Of a stretch of DNA of 48,107 nt, positions 16,723-25,390 are shown in pieces. This stretch comes from Ruminobacter amylophilus (lineage in GTDB: Bacteria > Pseudomonadota > Gammaproteobacteria > Enterobacterales > Succinivibrionaceae). A program made the position numbers and the translations under genes. The DNA is taken from NCBI RefSeq assembly GCF_900115655.1, contig NZ_FOXF01000015.1:1-48107 (forward strand), given 5' to 3'. The notes beneath the pieces were generated by a model. It did no database searches. It saw only the letters and a list, made by a program, of their open reading frames with translations, and had not been told where the DNA came from. The first letter of the stretch is position 1, and each line of letters opens with the position of its first letter.

Positions 16723-18069
16723 ATGTACGATTTCTGGTTAGAACTGTTACTTTTCGCCTCCAAGGTGGTTATTATTCTGGTTGTGCTGGCTGTCCTGGCT
16801 GTTGTCTGCGGTGCCGTCATCAAGTCTGTGGTGTCCGCGGTATCCGCCAAAAACAAAAAGAAGGATGATGACATCATCTTCACCATCGAGAACTACGGTG
16901 ATCGTTTAAGCGAGGAAAAGGAAACGCTGGAAAAGAGCATGCTCAAGGCTCTTGATGACGATACCTATGAGGTTTTCAACAAAATCAAGGAAAAGGGCGA
17001 CGAATTAAAGGAAGGCGAAGACAAGGACGCCAACAAGAAGCTTGTACAGCAGGGTTTTGAAGCCCTTATAAACTTCAGAAAGAAGGAACACGAGGCTGCC
17101 GAAGCGAAGGACAGCGCCTCTGAGGCCGGAAAGGCCGATAAAGCCGAAAAGCCGGCTGAAGCAAAGGCGGAAGCAAAAGCTGAAGACGCTGAGAAAGCCG
17201 CGAAGGCAGACAGTGATGAAACCGAAGAGGAAGTAATCGAATCAGTAAATCTCAAGGAATCCAACGGTTTCACTCTTTCAGTAAATTCGGACATGACCGT
17301 GTCCGTAACCGGCAGACTGATGTTCGTGATTGATTTCGACGGTTCAACCGACTGCAACGAGGTTGAATATCTGAGAAGAGCCGTAAACCTTCTTGCCGAT
17401 GAACTGGCTGAAGGCGATGAAGTGGTAATCAGACTCACTTCACCCGGCGGTACCGTAAACGGCTACGGCCTTGCCGCTTCCCAGCTCGAACGTCTCAGGA
17501 GAACCGGAGCCAGACTTACGGTTGCGGTTGACGAGGTGGCGGCCAGCGGCGGTTATCTCATGGCCTGCGTGGCGGACAATCTCATCGCGGCTCCGTTCTC
17601 ATACATCGGTTCAATCGGCGTGGTGATGGAACTTCCTAACTTCAACAGACTGATGAAGAAGTATGATGTGGATTATGAACAGATTACCGCCGGCGAATAC
17701 AAGAGAACCCTCTCCGCCTTCGGTGAAAACACTGAGGAAGCCAGGGAAAAGTGCCGTGACGAGCTGCGTCAGATTCACCGTATTTTCAAGGCTCACGTTG
17801 CCCGTTTCAGAAAGAACGTGGATATTGAAAAGCTGGCCACCGGTGAAGTATGGCTCGCTTCCGAAGCGCTTGAACTCGGTCTTGTTGACAGCCTGATGAC
17901 CTCAGACGAATACATTATCAGGAACATGGATAACTTCGCTGCGGTATTCAATGTCAGCTACACTGAAAAGAAAAAGAATTCATTCGTAAGCCGTTTCGTT
18001 TCGAAGGCTGCAGTGGCAGGTGTAATCACGGATGTGATACACCGTCTAGGTTTTAAGGGATACAGATAG
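16723..18069 (+). CDS. sohB: SohB-type inner-membrane S49 serine protease
   Basis: 448 residues. An N-terminal transmembrane segment (LLLFASKVVIILVVLAVLAVV) is followed by the SohB N-terminal domain and a peptidase S49 domain. Catalytic features are RLTSPGGTVNGYGLAASQLERL, the Ser nucleophile in AVDEVAASGGYLMA, and the Lys of the dyad in QITAGEYKRTLSAFGENTEEAR. E. coli SohB is about 349 residues. The difference is mainly an insertion of about 100 residues between the N-terminal anchor and protease (Ala-, Glu-, Lys-rich repeats such as AEAKAEAKAED, about residues 125-170), probably a charged coil or linker. SohB is a degradative protease of the envelope with poorly defined targets. Upstream of topA, as in E. 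coli. Confidence 0.92.
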   Translation: MYDFWLELLLFASKVVIILVVLAVLAVVCGAVIKSVVSAVSAKNKKKDDDIIFTIENYGDRLSEEKETLEKSMLKALDDDTYEVFNKIKEKGDELKEGEDKDANKKLVQQGFEALINFRKKEHEAAEAKDSASEAGKADKAEKPAEAKAEAKAEDAEKAAKADSDETEEEVIESVNLKESNGFTLSVNSDMTVSVTGRLMFVIDFDGSTDCNEVEYLRRAVNLLADELAEGDEVVIRLTSPGGTVNGYGLAASQLERLRRTGARLTVAVDEVAASGGYLMACVADNLIAAPFSYIGSIGVVMELPNFNRLMKKYDVDYEQITAGEYKRTLSAFGENTEEAREKCRDELRQIHRIFKAHVARFRKNVDIEKLATGEVWLASEALELGLVDSLMTSDEYIIRNMDNFAAVFNVSYTEKKKNSFVSRFVSKAAVAGVITDVIHRLGFKGYR

Positions 18070-18072
18070 ACA

Positions 18073-18101
18073 TTGTTTTCTGTATCATATACATTTATAT
18101 T
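18073..18101 (+). promoter_or_regulatory. Promoter of topA
   Basis: TTGTTT (18073-18078), a 17-base spacer and TATATT (18096-18101), in the 99-base sohB-topA gap. The ribosome binding site GAGGT precedes ATG 18169. Confidence 0.55.
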
Positions 18102-18168
18102 TGAATAACGGAATTCCGGCTCCCGCCTCCCGGCGCGGGCCCTGAAAAACATTGAGGTATATTGCGGT

Positions 18169-20832
18169 ATGGGTAAGTCATTGGTTATAGTGGAATCCCC
18201 GGCAAAGGCGCATACTATAAACAAATATTTAGGCAGTAATTATGTGGTTAAGTCCAGCGTGGGTCACATCAGGGATCTCCCGTCAGGACAGGCAAAGGCC
18301 AAAGGAACATCGGCAGAGCCCGTTAAAAGAGCGCGTACCGCATCCGAAAAAGACGCCAAACTGTTTAACCGCATGGGTATCAACCCTGAGAAGAAGGGCT
18401 GGGCTCCACAGTATGAGATTCTTCCCGGCAAGGAAAAGGTAGTAGCCGAACTGGTGGCTGAAGCCAAGAAGAGTGACTACGTATATCTCGCAACCGATTT
18501 GGACCGCGAAGGGGAAGCAATCGCCTGGCATCTGCAGGAAGTAATCGGTTTACCGAAAGAAAAGTTCAAGCGCGTGGTTTTCAACGAAATCACCAAAAAC
18601 GCCATTACCGAAGCATTCAAGCATCCTTCTGAAGTTGACCTGAACATGGTCAACGCCCAGCAGACCAGAAGATTTCTGGACCGTGTGGTGGGCTTCATGG
18701 TTTCACCTCTTCTCTGGGAGAAGGTGGGGCGCGGTCTGAGTGCCGGACGCGTGCAGTCAGTCGCCGTACGTCTCGTGGTGGAGAAGGAAGAGAAGATCCG
18801 TTCATTCATTCCTGAAGAATACTGGAATATCGACGCACTGCTCGGCAGAAACGGCGAGGAAGTGAAATTCGCGCTGACTCATTACAGGGACAAGCCTTTC
18901 CATTCAGGTTCACAGGAAGAAACCGACAGATATCTTGAAGAGCTCAGACAGCAGATCTTCAGGGTGACAAAGAATGAGGAAAAGGAAGTTCACACCGCTC
19001 CGTATCCTCCTCTCAATACGTCTTCAATGCAGCAGGCCTCATCAAACAAGCTGGGATTCGGCGTAAAGAAGACCATGATGCTGGCACAGGCTCTCTATGA
19101 AGCGGGTTTCATCACCTACATGAGAACCGACTCCCTGAATCTCAGCAGGGAAGCTCTGGCCGACATCAGAAAATACATTTCCGCAACCTACGGTGACGAA
19201 TATGTTCCGGAGAAGGAACGTCACTACAGTTCATCAGACAATGCACAGAACGCGCACGAAGCCATCAGACCGACTGATATCACCCGTGAAAGCGCGGTTA
19301 TCTCCAAGGCTCTCGGCAAGGATGCGGCCGAACTGTACACTCTGATCCGCAACAGTACTCTGGCCTGTCAGATGAGCAGCGCCGTACTCCTTAACCGTGA
19401 AATTCAGGCTGACGCCGGTAATTTCAGATTCAAGGTTTCAGGCAAGACCATCAAGTTCGACGGCTGGATGAAGATTGACCGCAGCCGCAAGGATGTTCTG
19501 CTCCCTGACATGAGCGTCGGTGATCAGCTTGACGTCAGCGACATTCTGGCGGATCGTCACTTTACCCGTCCTGAGGCAAGATATACCGAAGCGACTCTGG
19601 TTAAGGAACTGGAAAAGAGAGGTATCGGCAGACCGTCAACCTATGCAACCATTATTTCCACCATTCAGGAAAGAGGCTACGTTAAAATCGAACAGCGCCG
19701 CTTCTTTGCGGAAAAGATGGGCGAAATCGTTACAGACCGTCTCAAGAGCAGCTTTAATGATCTGATGGACTATGATTTCACCCGTGAAATGGAAAACAAG
19801 CTGGATGACATAGCTGAAAACCATCTTGACTGGCTGACCTGTCTGAACGACTTCTACAAGGGCTTCAAGGAAGAGCTGGATACCGCCCGCAAGTCTGAGG
19901 ATGAAGGCGGCATGCACAGCAACATATCGGTGGTAACCTCCATCGCCTGTCCTGAATGTCACAGCAGCATGGTTATCAAGAATGCCACTACCGGCGTGTT
20001 CCTGGCCTGTTCAAATTACTCCGGCAAGTCAAAGAAGTCTGAAAACTCCTGCCGCAAGACCATCAATCTGGTTGCAGAGGATCAGCTGCCTATGTTCGTG
20101 AACGAGGATTCTGAAAGTGAATTCCTGAGAACCAAGCGCCGCTGTCCTATCTGTAATTCGGTAATGATCGGCTACGTGATAGATGAACACCGCAAGATTC
20201 ATATCTGCTCGGCAAATCCTAACTGTCCGGGTTATGAAATAGAAGAGGGCAATTTCAAGCTCAAGGGAGCTGAAGGTCCTACCATTACCTGTGACCGCTG
20301 CGGTCAGCCGATGGAACTCAAGAACGGCCGTTTCGGAAGTTACATGGCTTGTACCAGCAAGGAATGCGGCAACACCCGCAAGATTTTAAAGAACGGTGAA
20401 ATAGCACCTCCACGCGAAGATCCTGTTGATTTTGAGGATCTTATCTGCAAGGACGGCAAGTCTCACTTTGTGCTGCGTGACGGTGCGTCAGGCATCTTCC
20501 TGGCTTCAAACGCCTTCCCTAAGGTGCGTGAAACCAGAGCTCCAAAGGTAAGTGAACTCGTGGCTCATCAGGACAGCCTTCCTGAAAAGTTCAGATACTT
20601 TGTAACCGCTCCGGTTGCTGACGGTGACGGCAATCCTACCGTAATCCGTTTCTCACGCAAGACCAAGAAGCAGTACGTGATGGCTGAAAACGCCGAGGGC
20701 AAGTCAACAGGATTTACAGCCTTCTATAACGAGGAGAGCAGGACCTGGGAGGTTGCCTCGGTGGAAAAGGCTTCAAAAACAGCCAAAGCGACTAAAACCG
20801 CAAAGACGTCAAAGACCTCCAGGGCAAAGTAA
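18169..20832 (+). CDS. topA: DNA topoisomerase I (type IA, omega protein)
   Basis: 887 residues, close to E. coli TopA (865). It relaxes negative supercoils. Domains: N-terminal TOPRIM (MGKSLVIVESPAKAHTINKYL and the acidic ATDLDREGEAIAWHL), the toroidal core with QTRRFLDRVVGFMVSPLLWEKVGRGLSAGRVQSVAVRLV, and the active-site Tyr near residue 317 in FITYMRTDSLNLS. SSDNAQNAHEAIRPTDI and TEATLVKELEKRGIGRPSTYATII follow. The C-terminal region carries Cys4 zinc-ribbon repeats (CPECHSSM...C, CPICNSVM...C, CDRCGQPM...C) and further ribbon-like repeats without cysteines. It ends in a basic Lys/Thr/Ala-rich tail of about 20 residues. Confidence 0.97.
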   Translation: MGKSLVIVESPAKAHTINKYLGSNYVVKSSVGHIRDLPSGQAKAKGTSAEPVKRARTASEKDAKLFNRMGINPEKKGWAPQYEILPGKEKVVAELVAEAKKSDYVYLATDLDREGEAIAWHLQEVIGLPKEKFKRVVFNEITKNAITEAFKHPSEVDLNMVNAQQTRRFLDRVVGFMVSPLLWEKVGRGLSAGRVQSVAVRLVVEKEEKIRSFIPEEYWNIDALLGRNGEEVKFALTHYRDKPFHSGSQEETDRYLEELRQQIFRVTKNEEKEVHTAPYPPLNTSSMQQASSNKLGFGVKKTMMLAQALYEAGFITYMRTDSLNLSREALADIRKYISATYGDEYVPEKERHYSSSDNAQNAHEAIRPTDITRESAVISKALGKDAAELYTLIRNSTLACQMSSAVLLNREIQADAGNFRFKVSGKTIKFDGWMKIDRSRKDVLLPDMSVGDQLDVSDILADRHFTRPEARYTEATLVKELEKRGIGRPSTYATIISTIQERGYVKIEQRRFFAEKMGEIVTDRLKSSFNDLMDYDFTREMENKLDDIAENHLDWLTCLNDFYKGFKEELDTARKSEDEGGMHSNISVVTSIACPECHSSMVIKNATTGVFLACSNYSGKSKKSENSCRKTINLVAEDQLPMFVNEDSESEFLRTKRRCPICNSVMIGYVIDEHRKIHICSANPNCPGYEIEEGNFKLKGAEGPTITCDRCGQPMELKNGRFGSYMACTSKECGNTRKILKNGEIAPPREDPVDFEDLICKDGKSHFVLRDGASGIFLASNAFPKVRETRAPKVSELVAHQDSLPEKFRYFVTAPVADGDGNPTVIRFSRKTKKQYVMAENAEGKSTGFTAFYNEESRTWEVASVEKASKTAKATKTAKTSKTSRAK

Positions 20833-20859
20833 AGGTCTCTGACACGGAGTCTGTAAGAA

Positions 20860-20894
20860 AACCGGTGCATCATGCGGATGCATCGGTTTTTTTG
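20860..20894 (+). terminator. Intrinsic terminator of topA
   Basis: ACCGGTGCATC and GGATGCATCGGT pair in a stem of about 11 bp (one mismatch), followed by T7. Confidence 0.88.
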
Positions 20895-21130
20895 TGCGGA
20901 TCCCGGACGGTTCATACTGCAGCGTAAAACAAAAAACACGCTATCAGCGAGGAAGTGCGGAAAAAGCTTCACCGTAATCACGGCAGTTTTCTGAGGTAAA
21001 TTATTAACCTGTGTCAAAAGATTGCAAACAAACAGGCCTTTATTCGTGTTTTTCTGTTGCCTAAAGCCTGTCTGTTAACTAAAATTTCTGAAAAGTTCAG
21101 GAGAGTGGCTTCCGGATATTTCAGAAGATT

Positions 21131-21727
21131 ATGGACAAAATCAATTTACCTGATTACTGCAAAACCGTAGAGGAACTCGCTCATGCGGGAATAGTTTTTC
21201 AGAAACCTGTTGTGGACACGTGCTGCAGAAGGGCGCTGGGAAAGACTTTTTTCATTTTTTCGGGAGTTACTCTGTTCTGTCTGGCCGTAGTATACGTGAA
21301 TAAGGCCTTTATTCATTTCATCAGTACCGGAGCCGCCTGCATGCTGCTGATTATAGCCGCCGTATGCGCCTGTTACGTTGTCTATCTGCTTATATGCTAT
21401 CTGTTCTGCACGTTTATGCGCGGTTATCTTAAAAGACGCGTATGCCCCGTCATGCTTGAACCTGTTGGGGTGGCGGTGGAGATTTACGGCGGACAAGCCG
21501 TAATGCAGCACGGAAAGCTGAAATGCCGCAGTTACATCATTTACCGCGAAGCCGGAGTCAGAAATACCGTGAACTACTATGCGTCTGCCCCGTATTACGG
21601 AATTCCGGAGAACAGACCGACGGGGACCGCCTTCCTCTTCAGGCATCCTGACAACAGAAAATTCTATACCGTGGACAACGACATGGAACAGAACGTCATC
21701 AGAGTAAAACGTACCGTCAGTGCCTGA
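21131..21727 (+). CDS. Small membrane protein of unknown function
   Basis: 198 residues. Two adjacent transmembrane segments (FFIFSGVTLFCLAVVYV and ACMLLIIAAVCACYVVYLLICYLF, about residues 40-100) are followed by a basic stretch (RGYLKRRVC) and a soluble domain of about 90 residues (GVAVEIYGGQAVMQH, TAFLFRHPDNRKFYTVDND). The soluble domain reads like a small beta-rich cytoplasmic domain. I do not recognise the family. GAAG before ATG 21131 is an acceptable ribosome binding site. It follows the topA terminator and has no partner. Confidence 0.65.
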   Translation: MDKINLPDYCKTVEELAHAGIVFQKPVVDTCCRRALGKTFFIFSGVTLFCLAVVYVNKAFIHFISTGAACMLLIIAAVCACYVVYLLICYLFCTFMRGYLKRRVCPVMLEPVGVAVEIYGGQAVMQHGKLKCRSYIIYREAGVRNTVNYYASAPYYGIPENRPTGTAFLFRHPDNRKFYTVDNDMEQNVIRVKRTVSA

Positions 21728-22231
21728 TAAAACAGTTTCCGTAAGCGGCATGAAAATCCTGATGTCTGCAGATACCGTCCTTTAAAAAAGTATTTTTTCT
21801 GAGGAATGCGGAAGATTATTACAGAAAATTTATTAATTTTTAGTCTCAAAACGAAAATTTTTTCAAAAAAACGTTTTTCAGTTAAAGAGAGTATTGTATA
21901 TTTTTTGAACAATATGGTATAATTTTGCCACTTTAGCACGGATGACTGACAAAAAATAATCAAAATTAAGACATTAATCTTTCTAAAAACCAAAAAATAA
22001 ATTATGATAGACATCATGAAAATGATTTCAGATTTGTGAGGTGCTATCGATATTTTATTCATTTATCTGAAATGATAAGTTTTTTCTGTTATCTTTAGAG
22101 ATATACAAGAGATGGGTAATGATGCACTGATAATAAACAACTACAAAGAATCATTACATTTGTTTGACAGTTACCATAACTAAGCCTATTGGGAGTAAGC
22201 AGGTTTAGGTTAAACAATTAGAGAATGTGCT
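21728..22231. other. AT-rich intergenic region with a possible promoter near its end
   Basis: About 500 strongly AT-rich bases with many T and A runs. Near the end, TTGACA (22164-22169) with a 17-base spacer and TATTGG (22187-22192) could drive the following small gene; the -35 is perfect and the -10 poor. A minus-strand frame of 132 codons (to 21664) overlaps the end of the preceding gene and does not look coding. Confidence 0.4.
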
Positions 22232-22447
22232 ATGAAAGGAATAATTAGAATCGGCAGTGATCATGAAGAAAATGATCGCAATCTTCTGGAATTAAGTCTC
22301 CATAACGCTCTGGATTTTGAGACCGTATCTGAAAGACAGATGGAAGCTTTCCTGGTAATGATGGCTCAGATCAATGCAACCACATTAAAGAGCATGCAGT
22401 TTGCCAATGACTGCCCGTATGATTTGAACGAGGCCGAAAACTCATAG
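22232..22447 (+). CDS. Small acidic protein of unknown function
   Basis: 71 residues (MKGIIRIGSDHEENDRNLLE to LNEAENS), acidic and predicted mainly helical, with a segment QMEAFLVMMAQINATTLKSMQ. The ribosome binding site is weak. A possible promoter lies about 45 bases upstream and a good terminator lies about 70 bases downstream. This supports it being a real transcription unit. No family recognised. Alternatively the unit could be a small RNA with a fortuitous ORF. Confidence 0.5.
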   Translation: MKGIIRIGSDHEENDRNLLELSLHNALDFETVSERQMEAFLVMMAQINATTLKSMQFANDCPYDLNEAENS

Positions 22448-22516
22448 TAGGCGTCGCTGATTCGAACCCGGTTGCCTGGTGACATGTGACCCGATTCGTT
22501 CCGTCATGTAAATATC

Positions 22517-22541
22517 AGCCGGAGGGAGCCGGCTTTTATTT
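22517..22541 (+). terminator. Intrinsic terminator after the small acidic protein gene
   Basis: AGCCGG (22517-22522) and CCGGCT (22529-22534) form a perfect stem with a 6-base loop, followed by a T-rich tract. Confidence 0.8.
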
Positions 22542-22612
22542 TTTTATCTCTGATTTTGCGGTAATCCACATGATTATGACGTGCATACAGTGAGTAAGCG
22601 TAAATACAGATT

Positions 22613-22651
22613 AAATGTCCTGTTACTGTAATGGTGACAGGACATTTTTAC
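22613..22651. terminator. Second hairpin terminator upstream of the molybdenum operon
   Basis: AAATGTCCTGTTAC (22613-22626) and GTGACAGGACATTT (22634-22647) form a 14-bp stem with one G-U pair. T-runs on both strands suggest bidirectional use. No gene lies between this and the previous terminator. From 22652 to 22911 I see only leader sequence for mobB and no recognisable molybdenum-cofactor riboswitch or ModE palindrome. Confidence 0.65.
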
Positions 22652-22911
22652 AGAATGGTGAATAAAAGGAAAATCCGAACATTGCTGCTGTCACTGCATC
22701 ATAGAGTTTCCTGGTTTTTATTTCGTGTCAACGCAAAGACCATATTGGTGACTGTTTCGACGTTTACAACTTTCAAAAAGCAAGTGAAGGTCAAAAATAG
22801 CGGATCTGCATAATGCACTCGCTCTGAAATTACGTTAATATCTCTCAAAGACATACTCAGGCTGAATTGCATGCTTTCAGCTGTTTTGTTTTTGTTGAGG
22901 CGCATCTGGAC

Positions 22912-23502
22912 ATGAAAGTTTTTCAAATAGTCGGAGTTCGAAAATCCGGAAAAACCACTACAGTTGAATGTCTGATAAAAAAGCTGAAACAGAGAGGTTT
23001 CAGTGTTGGAACGGTTAAGTGTATTAACTGTCCCGTTTTTACGATTGACGCGGACAGACATTCAAATACGGCGCGTCATGCCAGAGCAGGGGCGGACGTG
23101 GTGGTAGCCTACGGCAGAAGAGAGGTGGATTTCATTTACCCTGCGCCGCAGGATATAAGCAGAACACTGTTAATTCTCAACGAGGCGTCCCTGGACTACT
23201 GCATTGTCGAGGGCGGTTATGAATTCGATCTTCCGCGCATCATATGCTTGAGAAATGAGGCTGAATTCCAGGATCGGTATACGGAAAAAACCTTTGCCGT
23301 AGCAGGGGTCATTGCCGGCTCCCTGAAAGGAAATTTGGGACTACCGGTATTTAATGCTCTGTCAGATGACGGGCTGGAGGCTCTTGCCAATCTGACGGAA
23401 ATTTCCGTACCTGAATTAACACTTCCGGTACCAAAGCTTCAGCGACCAGAGTCATGCAGAAATTTCTGCAGGGATTGTTTGGAACACAATAAGATTAAAT
23501 AA
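22912..23502 (+). CDS. mobB: Molybdopterin-guanine dinucleotide biosynthesis adapter MobB
   Basis: 196 residues from ATG 22912 (MKVFQIVGVRKSGKTTTVE), preceded by GAGGCG; the frame is open a little further upstream from a TTG, which is less likely. The P-loop GVRKSGKTT is at residues 8-16, followed by LIKKLKQRGFSVGTVKCI, typical of MobB, and an acidic YCIVEGGYEFDLPRI segment. MobB is a GTP-binding helper of MobA in forming the guanine dinucleotide cofactor. The Cys-rich C-terminus (CRNFCRDCLEHN) is unlike E. coli MobB and resembles MobB-type proteins of anaerobes. First gene of a ten-gene same-strand cluster. Confidence 0.85.
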   Translation: MKVFQIVGVRKSGKTTTVECLIKKLKQRGFSVGTVKCINCPVFTIDADRHSNTARHARAGADVVVAYGRREVDFIYPAPQDISRTLLILNEASLDYCIVEGGYEFDLPRIICLRNEAEFQDRYTEKTFAVAGVIAGSLKGNLGLPVFNALSDDGLEALANLTEISVPELTLPVPKLQRPESCRNFCRDCLEHNKIK

Positions 23503-23519
23503 ACGATAACAGGACGATA

Positions 23520-24467
23520 ATGAACAGTAAATCCGGATTTGTCCGCAATATATGCATAAGCCCCAAAAGAGGCACTGCAAAAAAAGAAGTTCCCGAGGCT
23601 GTGCTTCTTGTTGACTGGGGAATTGATAATGATGCCCATGCCGGGCACTGGCACCGTCAGGTAAGTCTGCTTCCTCAGGATAAAATAAACATTTTCAATC
23701 AGAAGGGGGCCGGGGTTTCACCCGGAGACTTCGGGGAAAACCTAATTGTGGAAGGTCTCGATTTCGGCGGTATTTTCAAGGGGGACAGACTGTCAGTCGG
23801 CGAGTGCGTTCTGGAAATAACCCAGATTGGCAAAGAGTGTCATTCCCACTGTGCTATATTCCGAAAAATGGGGGAATGCATCATGCCAGGGAACGGAATT
23901 TTTGCGAAAGTTATAAAAGGTGGAACGCTAAGAAAGGGGGATATTGTTACGGTTATGGAAAATACTGAAAAAACAAAACTTACGGCAGCGGTAATAACCT
24001 TAAGCGACAAGGGAGCCATGGGGCTCCGTGAGGATGATAGCGGAAAGCGCGTACAGGAACGTCTGATGTTGGCAGGCTATAGGGTGACCGATTATGTCCT
24101 TCTTCCGGACAATGAGGAAAAACTCAGAAACGAATTAATCCGTCTGGCGGATGAAAAATCCGTAAATCTTATTATTACCACCGGAGGTACCGGATTTTCC
24201 CAAAGGGACGTGACTCCGGAGGCTACCATGTCCGTTGCTACCCGCAATGCTCCGGGAATTGCCGAGGCCATACGTGCCGAATCACTTAAGGTGACCGGGC
24301 GTGCCATGCTGTCGAGAGGCGTTTCGGTCATCAGAAACAGAACCCTTATAGTTAATATTCCCGGAAGCAGGAAGGCCGTGGATGAATGTCTTGATGCATG
24401 TCTGCCACAGCTTGAGCACGGTTTAAATATTCTACTTGGCAGGGACGGCGAATGCGGCAGTGTGTAA
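23520..24467 (+). CDS. Bifunctional MOSC domain / molybdopterin adenylyltransferase (MogA-like)
   Basis: 315 residues in two parts. Residues about 1-145 form a MOSC domain (ISPKRGTAKKEVP, DNDAHAGHWHRQVSLL, GDFGENLIVEGLDFG, GKECHSHCAIF), a beta-strand-rich module found in Moco sulfurases. Its conserved Cys lies in the KECHSHC region. Residues about 150-315 are a MoCF domain of MogA/MoaB type (AAVITLSDKGAMGLREDDSG, LIITTGGTGFSQRDVTPEATMSV, RGVSVIRNRTLIVNIPGSRKAVDECL). This part activates molybdopterin by adenylation before Mo insertion by MoeA. The fusion is known from clostridia and Deltaproteobacteria-like anaerobes. ATG 23520 follows an AGGA ribosome binding site. Confidence 0.9.
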   Translation: MNSKSGFVRNICISPKRGTAKKEVPEAVLLVDWGIDNDAHAGHWHRQVSLLPQDKINIFNQKGAGVSPGDFGENLIVEGLDFGGIFKGDRLSVGECVLEITQIGKECHSHCAIFRKMGECIMPGNGIFAKVIKGGTLRKGDIVTVMENTEKTKLTAAVITLSDKGAMGLREDDSGKRVQERLMLAGYRVTDYVLLPDNEEKLRNELIRLADEKSVNLIITTGGTGFSQRDVTPEATMSVATRNAPGIAEAIRAESLKVTGRAMLSRGVSVIRNRTLIVNIPGSRKAVDECLDACLPQLEHGLNILLGRDGECGSV

Positions 24468-24478
24468 TTTTGGGGATA

Positions 24479-25372
24479 ATGAGTGTGATTAACAAAGGAA
24501 AATTTGGAAAAATTGCAGGATTTGTCGCTTCACTGGGATTGGTTGCTCTTATGTCCGCGGGGTGTGAAAGCGACGATGCTGATGGTGAAAAAGGTGATTC
24601 CCAAACGGCCGAGCGGACGAGAATTACTTTTTTTGCGGCTGCCTCAATGACGGAAACTCTTACGGCCATTGCGCAAAGGTATGAGGCGGAACATCCCGAT
24701 ACGGAAATCGTGTTCAGTTTCGATTCTTCCGGTACACTTAAAACTCTGATTATTGAGGGGGCCTACTGCGACATCTTCATGTCCGCTTCCCCGAGACAGA
24801 TGAACCAGCTGGATTCGGGAAATGGAGAAAATGAAGGTTATCTTATGAGCGGGACCAGAACCGATCTGCTTGAGAACCAGGTCGTTCTTGTCGTGCCTGA
24901 TGGTAATCCTAAGGGCATAAAGGGATTCGATGATCTGATAAAGAGACTCGGAGATGGCGGAATTCTTCTTGCGGTTGGCAATTCCGACGTTCCCGTTGGG
25001 CAGTATTCTGCAAAACTCTTCTCGGCTTACGGGCTGAATCCTGATGAACTTTACGGCAGCGGAACACTGACCATCGGAAACAATGTTAAGGAGATTACTT
25101 CTCAGGTTAAGGAGAGCGTGGCCGATGCCGGGATTATTTACGCAACTGATGCAAAATCCGCAGGACTTACTGTCGTTGACACTGCTCCGGAGAAAGCTGT
25201 AGGCAGGGTTATTTATCCTGTTGCCGTATTAAAAGGTTCAAAACATGCCGGGAAGGCCGAAGACATCATTGAATATCTGAAGAACGATGAGTCACGAAAG
25301 ATTTTTGAAAGCGTGGGTTTTAAGAGTTTGATCCTTCAGCCGGCAGATGAGTCAAAGATCTTTACTGATTGA
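24479..25372 (+). CDS. modA: Molybdate ABC transporter substrate-binding lipoprotein ModA
   Basis: 297 residues from ATG 24479, which follows GGGGA and starts 11 bases after the previous stop; an in-frame ATG at 24452 would overlap that gene. The signal ends with a good lipobox (LMSAGC), so the protein is a lipoprotein rather than free periplasmic as in E. coli. The ModA pattern is clear: ITFFAAASMTETLTAIAQRYEAEHP, VFSFDSSGTLKTLIIEGAYCDIFMSASPRQMNQL, and VGNSDVPVGQYSAKLFSAYG. It binds molybdate or tungstate and delivers it to ModB. Confidence 0.92.
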   Translation: MSVINKGKFGKIAGFVASLGLVALMSAGCESDDADGEKGDSQTAERTRITFFAAASMTETLTAIAQRYEAEHPDTEIVFSFDSSGTLKTLIIEGAYCDIFMSASPRQMNQLDSGNGENEGYLMSGTRTDLLENQVVLVVPDGNPKGIKGFDDLIKRLGDGGILLAVGNSDVPVGQYSAKLFSAYGLNPDELYGSGTLTIGNNVKEITSQVKESVADAGIIYATDAKSAGLTVVDTAPEKAVGRVIYPVAVLKGSKHAGKAEDIIEYLKNDESRKIFESVGFKSLILQPADESKIFTD

Positions 25373-25390
25373 GGTTCGGAGTTTTTGGGC

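Noticed and set aside
22456-22485. tRNA T-arm-like GATTCGAACCCGG
   Set aside because: On the minus strand it reads GGGTTCGAATC, but the T-stem does not pair beyond one base and no anticodon or acceptor stem can be folded around it.
22652-22911. Molybdenum-cofactor riboswitch or ModE site in front of mobB
   Set aside because: No ModE-type palindrome and no recognisable conserved Moco-RNA segment; only weak half-site resemblance near 22833.
22699-23061. Minus-strand ORF across the mobB start
   Set aside because: Overlaps the well-supported mobB start antisense. The C-terminal peptide looked vaguely familiar but could not be tied to any family.
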